Below are positions 46,352 to 55,184 of a DNA stretch of 64,000 nucleotides, piece by piece. Every line of letters starts with the position of its first letter. Position 1 is the first letter of the stretch. The notes beneath the pieces are model-generated. The model had not been told where the DNA came from, searched no databases, and saw only the letters and a list, made by a program, of their open reading frames with translations. The stretch lies in NCBI GenBank assembly GCA_963710715.1, contig CAVQBL010000013.1, forward strand, positions 1 to 64,000, in the 5' to 3' direction. The position numbers and the translations under genes are program-made. The stretch comes from CAVQBL01 sp963710715. Lineage in GTDB: Bacteria > Pseudomonadota > Gammaproteobacteria > DSM-16500.

Positions 46352-46481
46352 TACAATGCTCAGATATCAAGCCATGATCGAGTATAATAATATAATCGGC
46401 GTAGACAATAGTTGAAAAAATGAATTTTCCCTGGTTTTATAGGTTTTTAGGCGCACGACGGATTTTGTGAGGGACGCATAA

Positions 46482-47654
46482 ATGGACCAACAGCCCAATA
46501 AAAAATTTTCGGATAAATTTCTCCGCCGAGTTTTTATTGGGTTTTTTGTTATGCTAGGAATCGCGATTATTGGCATTAGTTTCCGAATCGTTGAAGATCG
46601 GAAATTACGCACAGCAACCAATCAACAAGCTGTACTGAGTGTTGCTACTATTCAAGCTGCAGCAGGGCCTGTTACTGAAAAAATTGTTTTACCAGGAAAT
46701 GTCTTAGCGTGGCATGAAACAAGTATTTATGCGCGCACAAATGGTTATATGATTCAGTGGTTTGTCGATATCGGCGCGCATGTGAAAAAAGGTGATTTAC
46801 TGGCATTGATTACAGCTCCCGAAGTGGATGCAGAGTTGCGACAAGCAGAAGCGGATCTTATTACAGCGGAAGCGAATTATCATTTGGCGCATACCACAGC
46901 GGTGCGTTGGAGAGATTTATTGAAGACGGATTCTGTTTCAAAACAAGAAACCGATGAAAAAGTCAGTGATGAGGAAGCGAGAGCGGCCATTGTAGGATCC
47001 ACGCTAGCGAATCGTGATCGATTACGTGAGTTGGTTAATTTTCAACGTGTAGTTGCTCCTTTTGATGGGGTGATTATGTCGCGCACCACTGACATTGGTA
47101 GGTTAATTAATGCAGGGAGTGGAATGGTGCCGTTGTTTCGCATGGTACAAACAGATCGTTTACGTGTGTATGTCAGGGTGCCGCAATATTTTTCTTCGAG
47201 TATCCTTCCCGATCTAACAGCACAGCTTCATTTTACTGAGCATCCCGGTAAAAGTTATTCAGCAAAATTGCTCGATACGGCAAGAGCTATTGATGTTAAA
47301 ACACGTACCTTGCTTGCACAGTTTGAGATAGATAATTCAGAGTATGAATTATTAGCGGGTAGTTATGCAGAGGTACATTTAACGCTGCCAGCAAATGAAA
47401 ATTATGTACGGTTGCCAGTTAATACACTTATTTTTCGTTCTCAAGGAATGCAAGTTGCAACGATTGATGGGGACAGCAAAGCGTTGCTTAAGCCAATTAC
47501 TATCGGGCGTGACTTTGGGGACGTGGTTGAGGTAGTGGCGGGCTTAACACCCGGCGAGGTCGTTATTCTCAATCCGCCGGATTCATTATTTTCAGGCCAG
47601 GTTGTTAATATTGTTTCTTCTGAGTCTGCAGTAAAGGATGAAAAAACGGCATGA
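46482..47654 (+). CDS. RND efflux periplasmic adaptor (membrane fusion protein)
   Basis: This 390-residue adaptor has an N-terminal membrane anchor (VFIGFFVMLGIAIIGISF). The lipoyl halves GNVLAWHETSIYARTNGYM... VDIGAHVKKGDLLALI and RVVAPFDGVIMSRTTDIG flank a short alpha-hairpin (about 115-170). Beta-barrel and membrane-proximal domains follow (GLTPGEVVILNP). It would bridge the RND pump and the outer-membrane channel. Its stop overlaps the channel gene start by four bases, and the pump itself is upstream beyond the ABC exporter. It has no lipobox, so the anchor is the helix. Confidence 0.9.
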   Translation: MDQQPNKKFSDKFLRRVFIGFFVMLGIAIIGISFRIVEDRKLRTATNQQAVLSVATIQAAAGPVTEKIVLPGNVLAWHETSIYARTNGYMIQWFVDIGAHVKKGDLLALITAPEVDAELRQAEADLITAEANYHLAHTTAVRWRDLLKTDSVSKQETDEKVSDEEARAAIVGSTLANRDRLRELVNFQRVVAPFDGVIMSRTTDIGRLINAGSGMVPLFRMVQTDRLRVYVRVPQYFSSSILPDLTAQLHFTEHPGKSYSAKLLDTARAIDVKTRTLLAQFEIDNSEYELLAGSYAEVHLTLPANENYVRLPVNTLIFRSQGMQVATIDGDSKALLKPITIGRDFGDVVEVVAGLTPGEVVILNPPDSLFSGQVVNIVSSESAVKDEKTA

Positions 47655-49102
47655 GATGGTTAGCGATATTTTTCTATGTGATTGTGCTTTCTGGATGTTC
47701 TTTCGCGCCAAAATATCAACGCCCTGCTATGAATATCCCATCTTCTTATAAAGAAACGGGTAAATGGTTAGTTGCCAAACCGAGTAGTGCGGCTCTTGAT
47801 CGGGGCCCCTGGTGGCGTATGTATGGTGATCCTGTTCTAAATGGATTGGAAGCCCAAGTTGTAAGTGCCAACCAGAATTTAAAAGCCGCAGTCGCGCGTT
47901 TTGAACAAGCACGTGCAGTTCTGGCTGAACAACGTGCTGCTTATTTTCCTACCGTGCTCGGCGTATTTAATGCAACACGACAACAAACATCAAAAAATAT
48001 TGCAAATCCACAGCCAGTTTCTTTATTTAATGACAAACTATTTGCACTGAATATCAATTACGAAGTGGATTTATGGGGCCGTGTGCGCAACGCAGTTGCT
48101 ACTGCAAGAAGTCTTGCGCAAGCGAGTGCAGCGGATCTTGCTGCTGTTGATTTAAGTTTACATGCAGAGCTTGCCAGTGATTATTTTGCATTGCGTGGTG
48201 CTGATGCTGCACAGCGCATTTTAGATGAAACTGTTGTTATGTATGAAAAAGCACTTTATCTCACACGACAACGTTATAAAGGAGGTGCGGCTCCTGTTTC
48301 GGATGTGGATCAAGCACAAAATCAACTTTATACGGCAAAAACACAAGCTGCAGATATACGCTTAACACGCGCGCAATTAGAACATGCTATTGCCGTACTC
48401 ATTGGCAAGCCTCCCGCTGCGTTTTCATTAAAAGCAGCATTGCCTAGAGTTAAATGGGTAACGATTTCTCCGCAGTTTCCTTCTACTTTGCTAGAGCGCA
48501 GACCCGATATTGCAGAAGCAGAATTAAAAGTGAAAGCAGCCAATTATAATATTGGTGTTGCTCGTGCAGCATTTTTCCCCGAAGTTAATTTAGCAGCTGC
48601 AATCGGTTTTGAAAGTAAATCATTTGGTAATATATTTAAAAGGCCCAGTTTAGCGTGGTCATTGGGGCCAACAGTTGCATCCGCATTATTGAATACAGGT
48701 AGTATGCCATTCGTCACGCAAACGATATTTGACGGTGGAAAACTGATCGCATTATCTAAACAAGCATGCGCGCAGTACGTTGAAACCGTTGCTAATTATC
48801 GTCAAACCGTGTTGACTGCTTTTCAAGAAGTTGAAGATAGTCTGGTTGCGTTGCGTCAGTTGGATAGAGAAAATCAAACGCAAACCATAGCAACGCTTGC
48901 CGCGAAGCGGGCACTGGATCAAGCCATGTATCGTTATCATGGTGGTTTAACAACTTATCTTGAAGTTGTTGTTGTGCAGAATACTGCTTTGCAAGCGCAA
49001 TTATCCAGTATTAATATTCATACACGCCGACAATTGGCGAGTGTGAAATTAATTAAGGCGTTAGGGGGTGGTGAGAAAATATGCTACAATATCGGCCAAT
49101 AA
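47651..49102 (+). CDS. NodT-family outer-membrane efflux lipoprotein
   Basis: This 483-residue TolC-like channel protein has a lipoprotein signal (MRWLAIFFYVIVLSGCS, with Cys 16 as the lipidated residue). Two OEP repeats follow, each with long helices (ANQNLKAAVARFEQARAVLAEQRAA; second copy LKVKAANYNIGVARAAFFPEV) and the ERRPDIAEAE motif of the family. A C-terminal YRYHGGLTTYLEVVVVQNTAL segment closes the second repeat. It is coupled to the adaptor by an ATGA overlap and completes the tripartite pump. Confidence 0.9.
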   Translation: MRWLAIFFYVIVLSGCSFAPKYQRPAMNIPSSYKETGKWLVAKPSSAALDRGPWWRMYGDPVLNGLEAQVVSANQNLKAAVARFEQARAVLAEQRAAYFPTVLGVFNATRQQTSKNIANPQPVSLFNDKLFALNINYEVDLWGRVRNAVATARSLAQASAADLAAVDLSLHAELASDYFALRGADAAQRILDETVVMYEKALYLTRQRYKGGAAPVSDVDQAQNQLYTAKTQAADIRLTRAQLEHAIAVLIGKPPAAFSLKAALPRVKWVTISPQFPSTLLERRPDIAEAELKVKAANYNIGVARAAFFPEVNLAAAIGFESKSFGNIFKRPSLAWSLGPTVASALLNTGSMPFVTQTIFDGGKLIALSKQACAQYVETVANYRQTVLTAFQEVEDSLVALRQLDRENQTQTIATLAAKRALDQAMYRYHGGLTTYLEVVVVQNTALQAQLSSINIHTRRQLASVKLIKALGGGEKICYNIGQ

Positions 49103-49117
49103 AACGAGGAAAATATT

Positions 49118-52117
49118 ATGGCTTACTCAAGAAATATCTTTACACCTTCTGCGGCGAGAACGTTCGCTGAGCAATTCTACCATATTCTAGAAAATCAAGA
49201 TCCAAAAACTCAAAGTGATATTATCGCTAAAATGTTTGGCCTCAATTTAAGCACTGTAGGAAAAAAAATTAAAGAAATACCAGAGCCGCTTGATGACTTT
49301 TTTACCTCCGCGGTATTTCGCGAATTTATTCTTATGCGCGCAGAATTGAGTGATGACTGTCCTACGCCGCTTCATTTAGGTATAAAACATTGGCATACGC
49401 GAGTCGTTAATAGGGTATTCAGAAAATTGCTGAAAATACAAAATGAACTAGAGGGCGAACAACAATTTTTATTGGATGATGTCATAAATGTGACAAGTTT
49501 AAGTGGAGATAACCTACTCCACTTTATAGCCAGTTACCATTCAGATCTAAATGAGTCAGCAATACATAATCTACACTCTCTAACAAGTGATGAAGAATTT
49601 AACCGAGCATTAAAAACAGAGAGTGAAGAGGAATTGACAGCGTGGTTTACTGCAGCACATAAAATGGAAAGTGATAAATTTGAGGTCTTCATTAAAAAAG
49701 CAAATCAGGAAACGATAGATGCTCTATTGTTGATACCAGACGAATCTGGAGATACTGATCTGCATATAGCCGCGGATGGTACTACTAATGAATCTAAAGT
49801 TCTCACTAAAGTAGCAAGCCCTAAAGCAATCGATACTGTGTTAGTAGTGCCGAATAAATCAGGGATGACTCCATTGCATTTGTTTACTACGCCTAACAAA
49901 TGTAATCAAGACTTTATTACGAAACCAAGTCCTAAAGCACTAAATTCTGCATTGACGATTCAATGTGGTGGGAAGACTCCGGTTTTTCATTTTTTTGAAA
50001 ATCTCAATTTTGCAATGATTATCGAATTAATAATAAAAGCTTCTCCTTTTGTTATCGATACACAATGGAGCGAAGAAAAGCAAAGCCAAGCTTTAAAAGA
50101 TGCTGTTGATGGTAACGATAAATTAAGCCCTGATGAAAAAACAATAGTAAAAAACTTACTTAAAGAGTTTCATTCGTTTATTCATGACCCAGAACACAGT
50201 ATTCAAGATAACTCGGAAGCATTTATTGGTTTTATTATGAATTACTTAAAACCAGAAAACTGGGATAGTACAGACAGAGATAAATGGATAACTTTATTAG
50301 AAAGAGCACATCAAGCATGTTCTAATAAAAAAACGCAAGATATATTAGCATCTCTACGCGCTATATTGAAAAAAGAACCAGAAGGGGATCAAATTAAGCA
50401 AGATATTCAGGATTTTGAAAAGATTATAAATAATAACCAGCAAAAAGTAATTTCAAAAAAAGAAATATTTTTTCTGTTTGGACGAGCATGGTCTAACTCT
50501 AATTTTTTCCCCCCTAATGTTAAAGAAATTATTCAGGATTATGTTGTTGACGATTTTGACGTACGCGAGAGTATTCTTATAGCCTGGGAAAATTTTTCAC
50601 AGTTTAGTAGAACAGCTGTTCCTGCATTTTATGCATTTAAAATTGGGACCCATGCGGTGTGTGGTAGAAGAACACAAGCATTAGAATTAGCAAAGCAACA
50701 CCCTAAAAGCATGGCATACGTTACTCAAGTGAGCGATCTTTGCGAAAGACTGGTTCAAGGAACACCATTACGACTCGCAGCAGCGGCTTTAGATTATATG
50801 TTGGTAAGTGATTTAAGAAAGTTGTTAGATGAAAAAAAAGCTGCGGCAGAATTAAAAGAACAATTCCCATCGGGTTGGGAGAAAGAAACGAAAGAAAGAA
50901 TGTCACATTATTTAGAACCACTAAAGCAATTCGCTGACCGACTCGTCGTTAAGTTATCATCAGAAGAAGTTAAGCGCTCTATTCAAGCTGCTCGCGAACG
51001 TTGCAAATTAGATTTGCGTGAGGTTGAAGCAATACAGTCTCTTACTTCCGAAGAGAAAGCGACTTTACCTTTACCTGAGCTTCGTAGACTAATAAACACT
51101 CGAGTACGAATGTCTCCTACTTCCAAGGAGCAAGAGGCGGATTCTGGCGATGAAAAGATGGGGCGCTATTCCAAACAAGCTGGAAGCGAGAGTGATGACT
51201 CAAGCGACTGTGATCAACCTTCTTCGAAAGAACCATGGTCGAGGATTTTCGAAAAAGACCAAGAGGCGCATTCTGACAATACAGATGAAGAGGAGTCTGA
51301 CTCCAAACAAGCTGGAAGTGAGAATGATGACTCAAACGAAGGTGACCAACTCCCTTGGCAAGAATCGGGGTCGAAGACTTTCGAAAAAGACCAAGAGGAG
51401 TATTCTGATTCCGAGCAAGCTGGAAGTGAAGGTAGCGCAATCGACAGTGGCCAACCCTCTTTGCAAGAATCAGGGCTGAAGCCTTTTGATGAAAAGTATT
51501 TTTCCCGACCGCCAAAATCACCATTAGAAGCGCTAGAAAAAGACCTGCTTCTTAGGGCTAGATATTTTTGTGTTTTAAAACGGTCGCATGCCGATTTTCA
51601 ACAAGCTTTAGATGAGTGTAAGGAAGAAAGCCACACGTACAGAACCGCTTTAAGGCCTAAACTTGATGCTCCTCCTATTACGGAGGGCCTGATTGTCGAT
51701 CCTCAAGTTGTCTCAGATGCTTATGAATTGATACGCCAATATGAAGCTGTAAGCAATGGTGTTAATTGTTATGATTTGCTTTTTTTAATAGGTTTTCAGT
51801 CTCTCTTGGGTGCTGGCTCAGCCGTTATGGGGCAGATCATAGTAAATTGCGAATCGCATCATAGGGATAGAGGTTTGAAGCTTCCTGAAAATCTAAATTT
51901 TAGGGATGGTAGGCCATTCTTTTCTAATAATGGTATTGGCCGCATGATAATTGATTACAACTGCGACCTAATAAATAATAGGTTGGCATTTTTTGCCAAG
52001 AAAGTACATCAAAAATGCCGATCTTATGCGCAAACGCCAGAAGAGTCGATGACTCGCGAGGAGAGAGATGGTCAAAGTCCATATCAAGAGAAGACTATGG
52101 GGAAGAACGGTTCATAA
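49118..52117 (+). CDS. Large effector-like protein with ankyrin-like and acidic tandem repeats
   Basis: This 999-residue soluble protein has ankyrin-like units in the N-terminal third (TPLHLGIKHWHTRVVN, DTDLHIAADG, GMTPLHLF). A middle block with AFYAFKIGTHAVCGRRTQAL, GTPLRLAAAALDYML and KEQFPSGWEKETKERM follows. Three tandem acidic Ser/Glu/Asp-rich repeats built on SKQAGSENDDS and FEKDQEEYSD lie at about 665-795. The C-terminal block has RPKLDAP, VVSDAYELIRQYEA and KLPENLNFRDGRPFF. The middle and C-terminal blocks match the frameshifted gene at 3016-4543 in order. GAGGAAAA stands before the ATG. A secreted host-directed role is likely from style and family, but no secretion signal is provable. 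Confidence 0.65.
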   Translation: MAYSRNIFTPSAARTFAEQFYHILENQDPKTQSDIIAKMFGLNLSTVGKKIKEIPEPLDDFFTSAVFREFILMRAELSDDCPTPLHLGIKHWHTRVVNRVFRKLLKIQNELEGEQQFLLDDVINVTSLSGDNLLHFIASYHSDLNESAIHNLHSLTSDEEFNRALKTESEEELTAWFTAAHKMESDKFEVFIKKANQETIDALLLIPDESGDTDLHIAADGTTNESKVLTKVASPKAIDTVLVVPNKSGMTPLHLFTTPNKCNQDFITKPSPKALNSALTIQCGGKTPVFHFFENLNFAMIIELIIKASPFVIDTQWSEEKQSQALKDAVDGNDKLSPDEKTIVKNLLKEFHSFIHDPEHSIQDNSEAFIGFIMNYLKPENWDSTDRDKWITLLERAHQACSNKKTQDILASLRAILKKEPEGDQIKQDIQDFEKIINNNQQKVISKKEIFFLFGRAWSNSNFFPPNVKEIIQDYVVDDFDVRESILIAWENFSQFSRTAVPAFYAFKIGTHAVCGRRTQALELAKQHPKSMAYVTQVSDLCERLVQGTPLRLAAAALDYMLVSDLRKLLDEKKAAAELKEQFPSGWEKETKERMSHYLEPLKQFADRLVVKLSSEEVKRSIQAARERCKLDLREVEAIQSLTSEEKATLPLPELRRLINTRVRMSPTSKEQEADSGDEKMGRYSKQAGSESDDSSDCDQPSSKEPWSRIFEKDQEAHSDNTDEEESDSKQAGSENDDSNEGDQLPWQESGSKTFEKDQEEYSDSEQAGSEGSAIDSGQPSLQESGLKPFDEKYFSRPPKSPLEALEKDLLLRARYFCVLKRSHADFQQALDECKEESHTYRTALRPKLDAPPITEGLIVDPQVVSDAYELIRQYEAVSNGVNCYDLLFLIGFQSLLGAGSAVMGQIIVNCESHHRDRGLKLPENLNFRDGRPFFSNNGIGRMIIDYNCDLINNRLAFFAKKVHQKCRSYAQTPEESMTREERDGQSPYQEKTMGKNGS

Positions 52118-52138
52118 CATTAGGTGAGCGGTAACGTT

Positions 52139-52918
52139 ATGAGTGAACTTTTTTTATTGCAAAATAAATTTCAAGAATATTTGTTAAATTCTAAAAATGA
52201 TATTTCTAATCATATTATTGAAACAGAAACAGTTTCCGCCAATACGCGTTTATTCATTTATAGCAATGCTTATCGATCGCGTCTGCTTAAAGCGCTTGCG
52301 GCAAATTATCCAGTCATGCAGGCGTATTTAGGTCACGAACAATTTAAAACGTTAAGCCATACTTATATAGATACTTATCCTTCTCATTCTCGATCTATTC
52401 GTTGGTTTGGGGATCAATTAGAAAATTTTTTGAGAGAAAATGTGTCTTTTAATCATTTGCCCTATTTGGCGGAACTCGCAAAAGTTGAATGGACCATGAC
52501 GTTAGTATTTGATTCAGCGAATGCTAGCGTAGTCACGCTCGAAGTATTCAAGCATATTCCTGCTAAATGTTGGGTAGATATGCGTTTGATTGCGCATCCT
52601 TCTGTGCATAGCATTCACTTATCATGGAATGTAGTGCCCATTTGGCATGCAATTTCTCAAAAAAAATTACCTGAGAATTTTCTGCAAAGTGAATCGCAAG
52701 TTGCATGGATTTTGTGGCGCAAAGATTTAATTCATTATTATTGTTCTTTAGCTCACGATGAAGTGTGCGCACTGGATGCCATGTTAAAAGGTTTTTCTTT
52801 TGGAGAAATTTGTAAATTGTTATGTCAGTGGATGGATGAGCAAGATGTTGCTATGCGTGCCGCGGCCTTGTTGAAAGAATGGATAATAAATGGATGGGTT
52901 GCGGGGATTGAGCAGTAA
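52139..52918 (+). CDS. HvfC/BufC N-terminal domain (DUF2063) protein
   Basis: This 259-residue protein has the DUF2063 pattern. FQEYLLN is followed by RLFIYSNAYRSRLLKALAANYPV, LGHEQFKTLSHTYIDTYPS and FLPYLAEL-like HLPYLAELAKVEW. The C-terminal half (AWILWRKDLIHYYCSL) is the less conserved partner part. BufC/HvfC proteins work with the DUF692 oxygenase BufB to modify Cys residues of small BufA peptides. Here no DUF692 gene is visible, and a BufA-like gene lies 2 kb downstream past an ankyrin gene and IS66 debris. ATG at 52139 is preferred, and a GTG at 52124 is also possible. AGGTGAG lies upstream. Confidence 0.8.
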   Translation: MSELFLLQNKFQEYLLNSKNDISNHIIETETVSANTRLFIYSNAYRSRLLKALAANYPVMQAYLGHEQFKTLSHTYIDTYPSHSRSIRWFGDQLENFLRENVSFNHLPYLAELAKVEWTMTLVFDSANASVVTLEVFKHIPAKCWVDMRLIAHPSVHSIHLSWNVVPIWHAISQKKLPENFLQSESQVAWILWRKDLIHYYCSLAHDEVCALDAMLKGFSFGEICKLLCQWMDEQDVAMRAAALLKEWIINGWVAGIEQ

Positions 52919-53339
52919 TTCTAATTTTGGTTCCCATCAAAAAAGGTTGTAAGCTCAGATTCTGAAAAAGCACGTGCCAATATCTAGCTGCCATGCGGCC
53001 TTAAGCTAGGTTAACGCTCAAGGCCAACAATCCTGCTAACACGTGTTTAGTTTTAAAAAATGCAGAATGAATAAGCAGCATATATTTGTAAGCGGTCTAC
53101 TTGGGATTATATCTTCCCATACCCAGCTCTAAGCAACTTTTAAAATTTTTACTCTCGGCAAATCAAACCAATCTGCCAAGAATTTTTTATGCTCCGAAGG
53201 ATTGAAGCGCATGAATATTTCGCGAATTTTTTGGCATTTATCATGAGGTTATGTTCATTGCGATAAAAAGTGGTTTAAAAATGCTCAATTGTATAATATA
53301 ATTCAAAACTCAAAAGTATAATTTCAAACAAGGGGGTCC
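52919..53339. other. Intergenic stretch with a decayed reading frame
   Basis: No intact gene is seen. It includes the short minus-strand remnant at 53129-53246 and, just before 53340, an AT-rich promoter-like region (TTGTATAATATAATTC) and a strong AGGGGG ribosome site for the ankyrin gene. Confidence 0.4.
53129..53246 (-). pseudogene. C-terminal fragment of an unidentified protein
   Basis: A 38-codon minus frame reads KCQKIREIFMRFNPSEHKKF then LADWFDLPRVKILKVA and stops at 53129-53131. Its composition is protein-like and it has no start or ribosome site. With the IS66 remnant nearby it may be transposon or effector debris. I cannot name it. Confidence 0.25.
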
Positions 53340-54512
53340 ATGTTTTCTTCATCTTCTTCCAGTTCGTTTTCTAGCAGTTCTAGCTCTTCATCGTCTGATT
53401 CTGGCATGTCACGAGAAGAACAAAAAGCAGAAGCGCTAAAAATAGTATTCCCAGTAACAGCAGAAGCTGACTCTATTCCGGATTATTTTAAGAAGGAAAA
53501 ACGACCAACTAGAGATCAATTCAATATGGCTATACGAGCTTGGTGGAAAAAAACTATTCTAAGGGAATATCCTGGTCAATGCGAATCAGTGGCAGCAAAT
53601 AACGTTGCAGAACAAGCATGGAAGAATTATGCAAAAGCCTGCGATTTTTTTGACAGAAAACAGGTTGTGAAAGATTCTTACCTCGGTATTCCAAGTTCGC
53701 TTTCTGATGATTTAAATCAAATATATTTAGATTATTGCGAGTTTTCTGGCTACTTAGGTCCTAGGGACTATCTTTTTATCCAATGGCATCGTGACAAGAA
53801 AAAATTGTTGACCTTGTCGCAAGCAGATAAAGATAAAATGAAAGCTACGATTGATATGCCGTGCTATCGGTGGAAGAAACGTGAACCACTTGAATTATAT
53901 GTAAGCTCTAATACTTGTCTTATATCTCAAATATCAAACTCTGAGTATGAACGTGCTATGTCACTTATAGAGTTAGGTGCTGATGTGAATCAATATTCTG
54001 CTCGCTACGGTAATACTGCGTTGTTGTTAGCTGTGAGTAAGGGATGGAATCATCAAGATTCAGAGAATTTCATGCCCAATTTTTTTTCACGATTTTACCC
54101 ACAAAGAGAAATAATTAAATGTTTACTAAAACAAAAGGCAGACGTTAACGCAGTACATCTAGTGAACGGGATGACAGCATTACATATAGCCTGTTTGAGA
54201 GGTGATGATCCTGAGTTAATCATATTATTATTTAATAATAGAGCTAACTTAAATGCTACAGATTATGAAGGCCGTACTCCTTTAGATCTTCTAAATCTAG
54301 ATTATGAATCAGCTCAAAAGATTATAAATCAAATAACGACGACAGAAGGTGATAGACATTGGCGTTTCGGTGATGAATTACCAGAAAATAAGTCATACAC
54401 AGCAACATTACCAACAAGAAAACACCGTATAGAAAATCAAGCAGAAATTAAAAAACTATTACTTCCTCTGCAAGATACTTCTGTATTAAAAAATTCAAGC
54501 GTATCATCTTAG
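53340..54512 (+). CDS. Ankyrin-repeat protein with poly-Ser N-terminus, effector-like
   Basis: This 390-residue soluble protein begins with about 20 residues that are almost all Ser with a few Phe, followed by a helical domain of unknown type (about 25-190, rich in Trp and Tyr). Three ankyrin repeats then follow: AMSLIELGADVNQY...GNTALLLAVSKG, EIIKCLLKQKADVNAV...GMTALHIACLRG and LIILLFNNRANLNATDYEGR. A Lys/Glu tail ends it. No signal peptide. AGGGGG lies just before the ATG. Ankyrin proteins of this style in intracellular gammaproteobacteria are often secreted by type IVB systems; that is inference here. Confidence 0.75.
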   Translation: MFSSSSSSSFSSSSSSSSSDSGMSREEQKAEALKIVFPVTAEADSIPDYFKKEKRPTRDQFNMAIRAWWKKTILREYPGQCESVAANNVAEQAWKNYAKACDFFDRKQVVKDSYLGIPSSLSDDLNQIYLDYCEFSGYLGPRDYLFIQWHRDKKKLLTLSQADKDKMKATIDMPCYRWKKREPLELYVSSNTCLISQISNSEYERAMSLIELGADVNQYSARYGNTALLLAVSKGWNHQDSENFMPNFFSRFYPQREIIKCLLKQKADVNAVHLVNGMTALHIACLRGDDPELIILLFNNRANLNATDYEGRTPLDLLNLDYESAQKIINQITTTEGDRHWRFGDELPENKSYTATLPTRKHRIENQAEIKKLLLPLQDTSVLKNSSVSS

Positions 54513-54518
54513 ATTCCG

Positions 54519-54704
54519 CTATTCGGTAAACAGCGGTTGCATCTTTGCTATGCGGAATTCTTTTTTAGCAGGAGGTGCTAGCTTTGCTTCACGCTCAAGA
54601 TGATAAATTCTTTGATAAAAGCGCATTGCATGATGCGCAAGACCATCCTGCGATTTGACTCGTTTAGTAATGGCTTCAAATTTACGTCTAGCATGTATTA
54701 CAAT
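54519..54704 (-). pseudogene. IS66 family transposase (TnpC) fragment
   Basis: A 61-codon open minus frame reads IHARRKFEAITKRVK, GLAHHAMRFYQRIYHLEREA and PPAKKEFRIAKMQPLF before a TAG. This is the C-terminal part of IS66 transposases (the CWAHARRKFFEA... YxIE region after the DDE core). Neither the upstream part nor the partner genes tnpA and tnpB remain. The right neighbour (54705-54881) shows no gene, only the BufA-like gene's leader. Confidence 0.55.
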
Positions 54705-54881
54705 AGACTAAGCGTGTGAACTCAAAAAAAACCAATCCAGTTTACCGCTTCACAGCGGGTGGGGTTGCTAGGAACCTGGCAATAAGTCATGGGATGAGGT
54801 CAAAATTAGAATTGCTGACACTGGTTGATTTAATTTGACGTAGCAGCTAGTATTGCAGAAACACTACATAGGAGCTCAACC

Positions 54882-55166
54882 ATGAAGGACATTGATAAAA
54901 TTGTAAAAACCGCTATTACCAGCCTACTCGCTTTAACCACTGCAACTGCTGTAATCGATACAGTCAATGCTGCTGAAGACAAAACAGAAAAATGTTACGG
55001 AATAGTTAAAACAGCGATGAATGATTGCTCAACAGCAACTGAATCTTGTGCGGGTTCTGCTACTAAAGATAGACAGCCAGATGCTTTCATTTTTTTGCCT
55101 AAAGGTACGTGTAATAAAATTGTTGGTGGAAGTCTTATCCCAAAGACGGGTGCCAAAGTCAAATAA
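54882..55166 (+). CDS. BufA-like (DUF2282) bufferin precursor protein
   Basis: This 94-residue protein has a signal-like N-terminus (ITSLLALTTATAVIDTVNA) and a conserved core KCYGIVKTAMNDC ... SCAGSAT ... FLPKGTCNKIVGGSL. The cysteines are at 38, 49, 56 and 77. This matches the DUF2282/BufA1 family of small periplasmic, Cys-containing precursors that are modified by BufB (DUF692) and BufC and thought to bind copper. GGAGCTC stands before the ATG. The maturation enzyme gene bufB is not in the window, while a BufC-like gene is 2 kb upstream, so the system looks split or incomplete here. YceI and cytochrome b561 genes follow on the same strand. Confidence 0.8.
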   Translation: MKDIDKIVKTAITSLLALTTATAVIDTVNAAEDKTEKCYGIVKTAMNDCSTATESCAGSATKDRQPDAFIFLPKGTCNKIVGGSLIPKTGAKVK

Positions 55167-55184
55167 CAATAATTGGAGATTACT

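Noticed and set aside
51117..51524. Minus-strand frame across the acidic repeats at the end of the large effector-like gene
   Set aside because: It is repetitive only because the coding strand is. It has no start site or domain.
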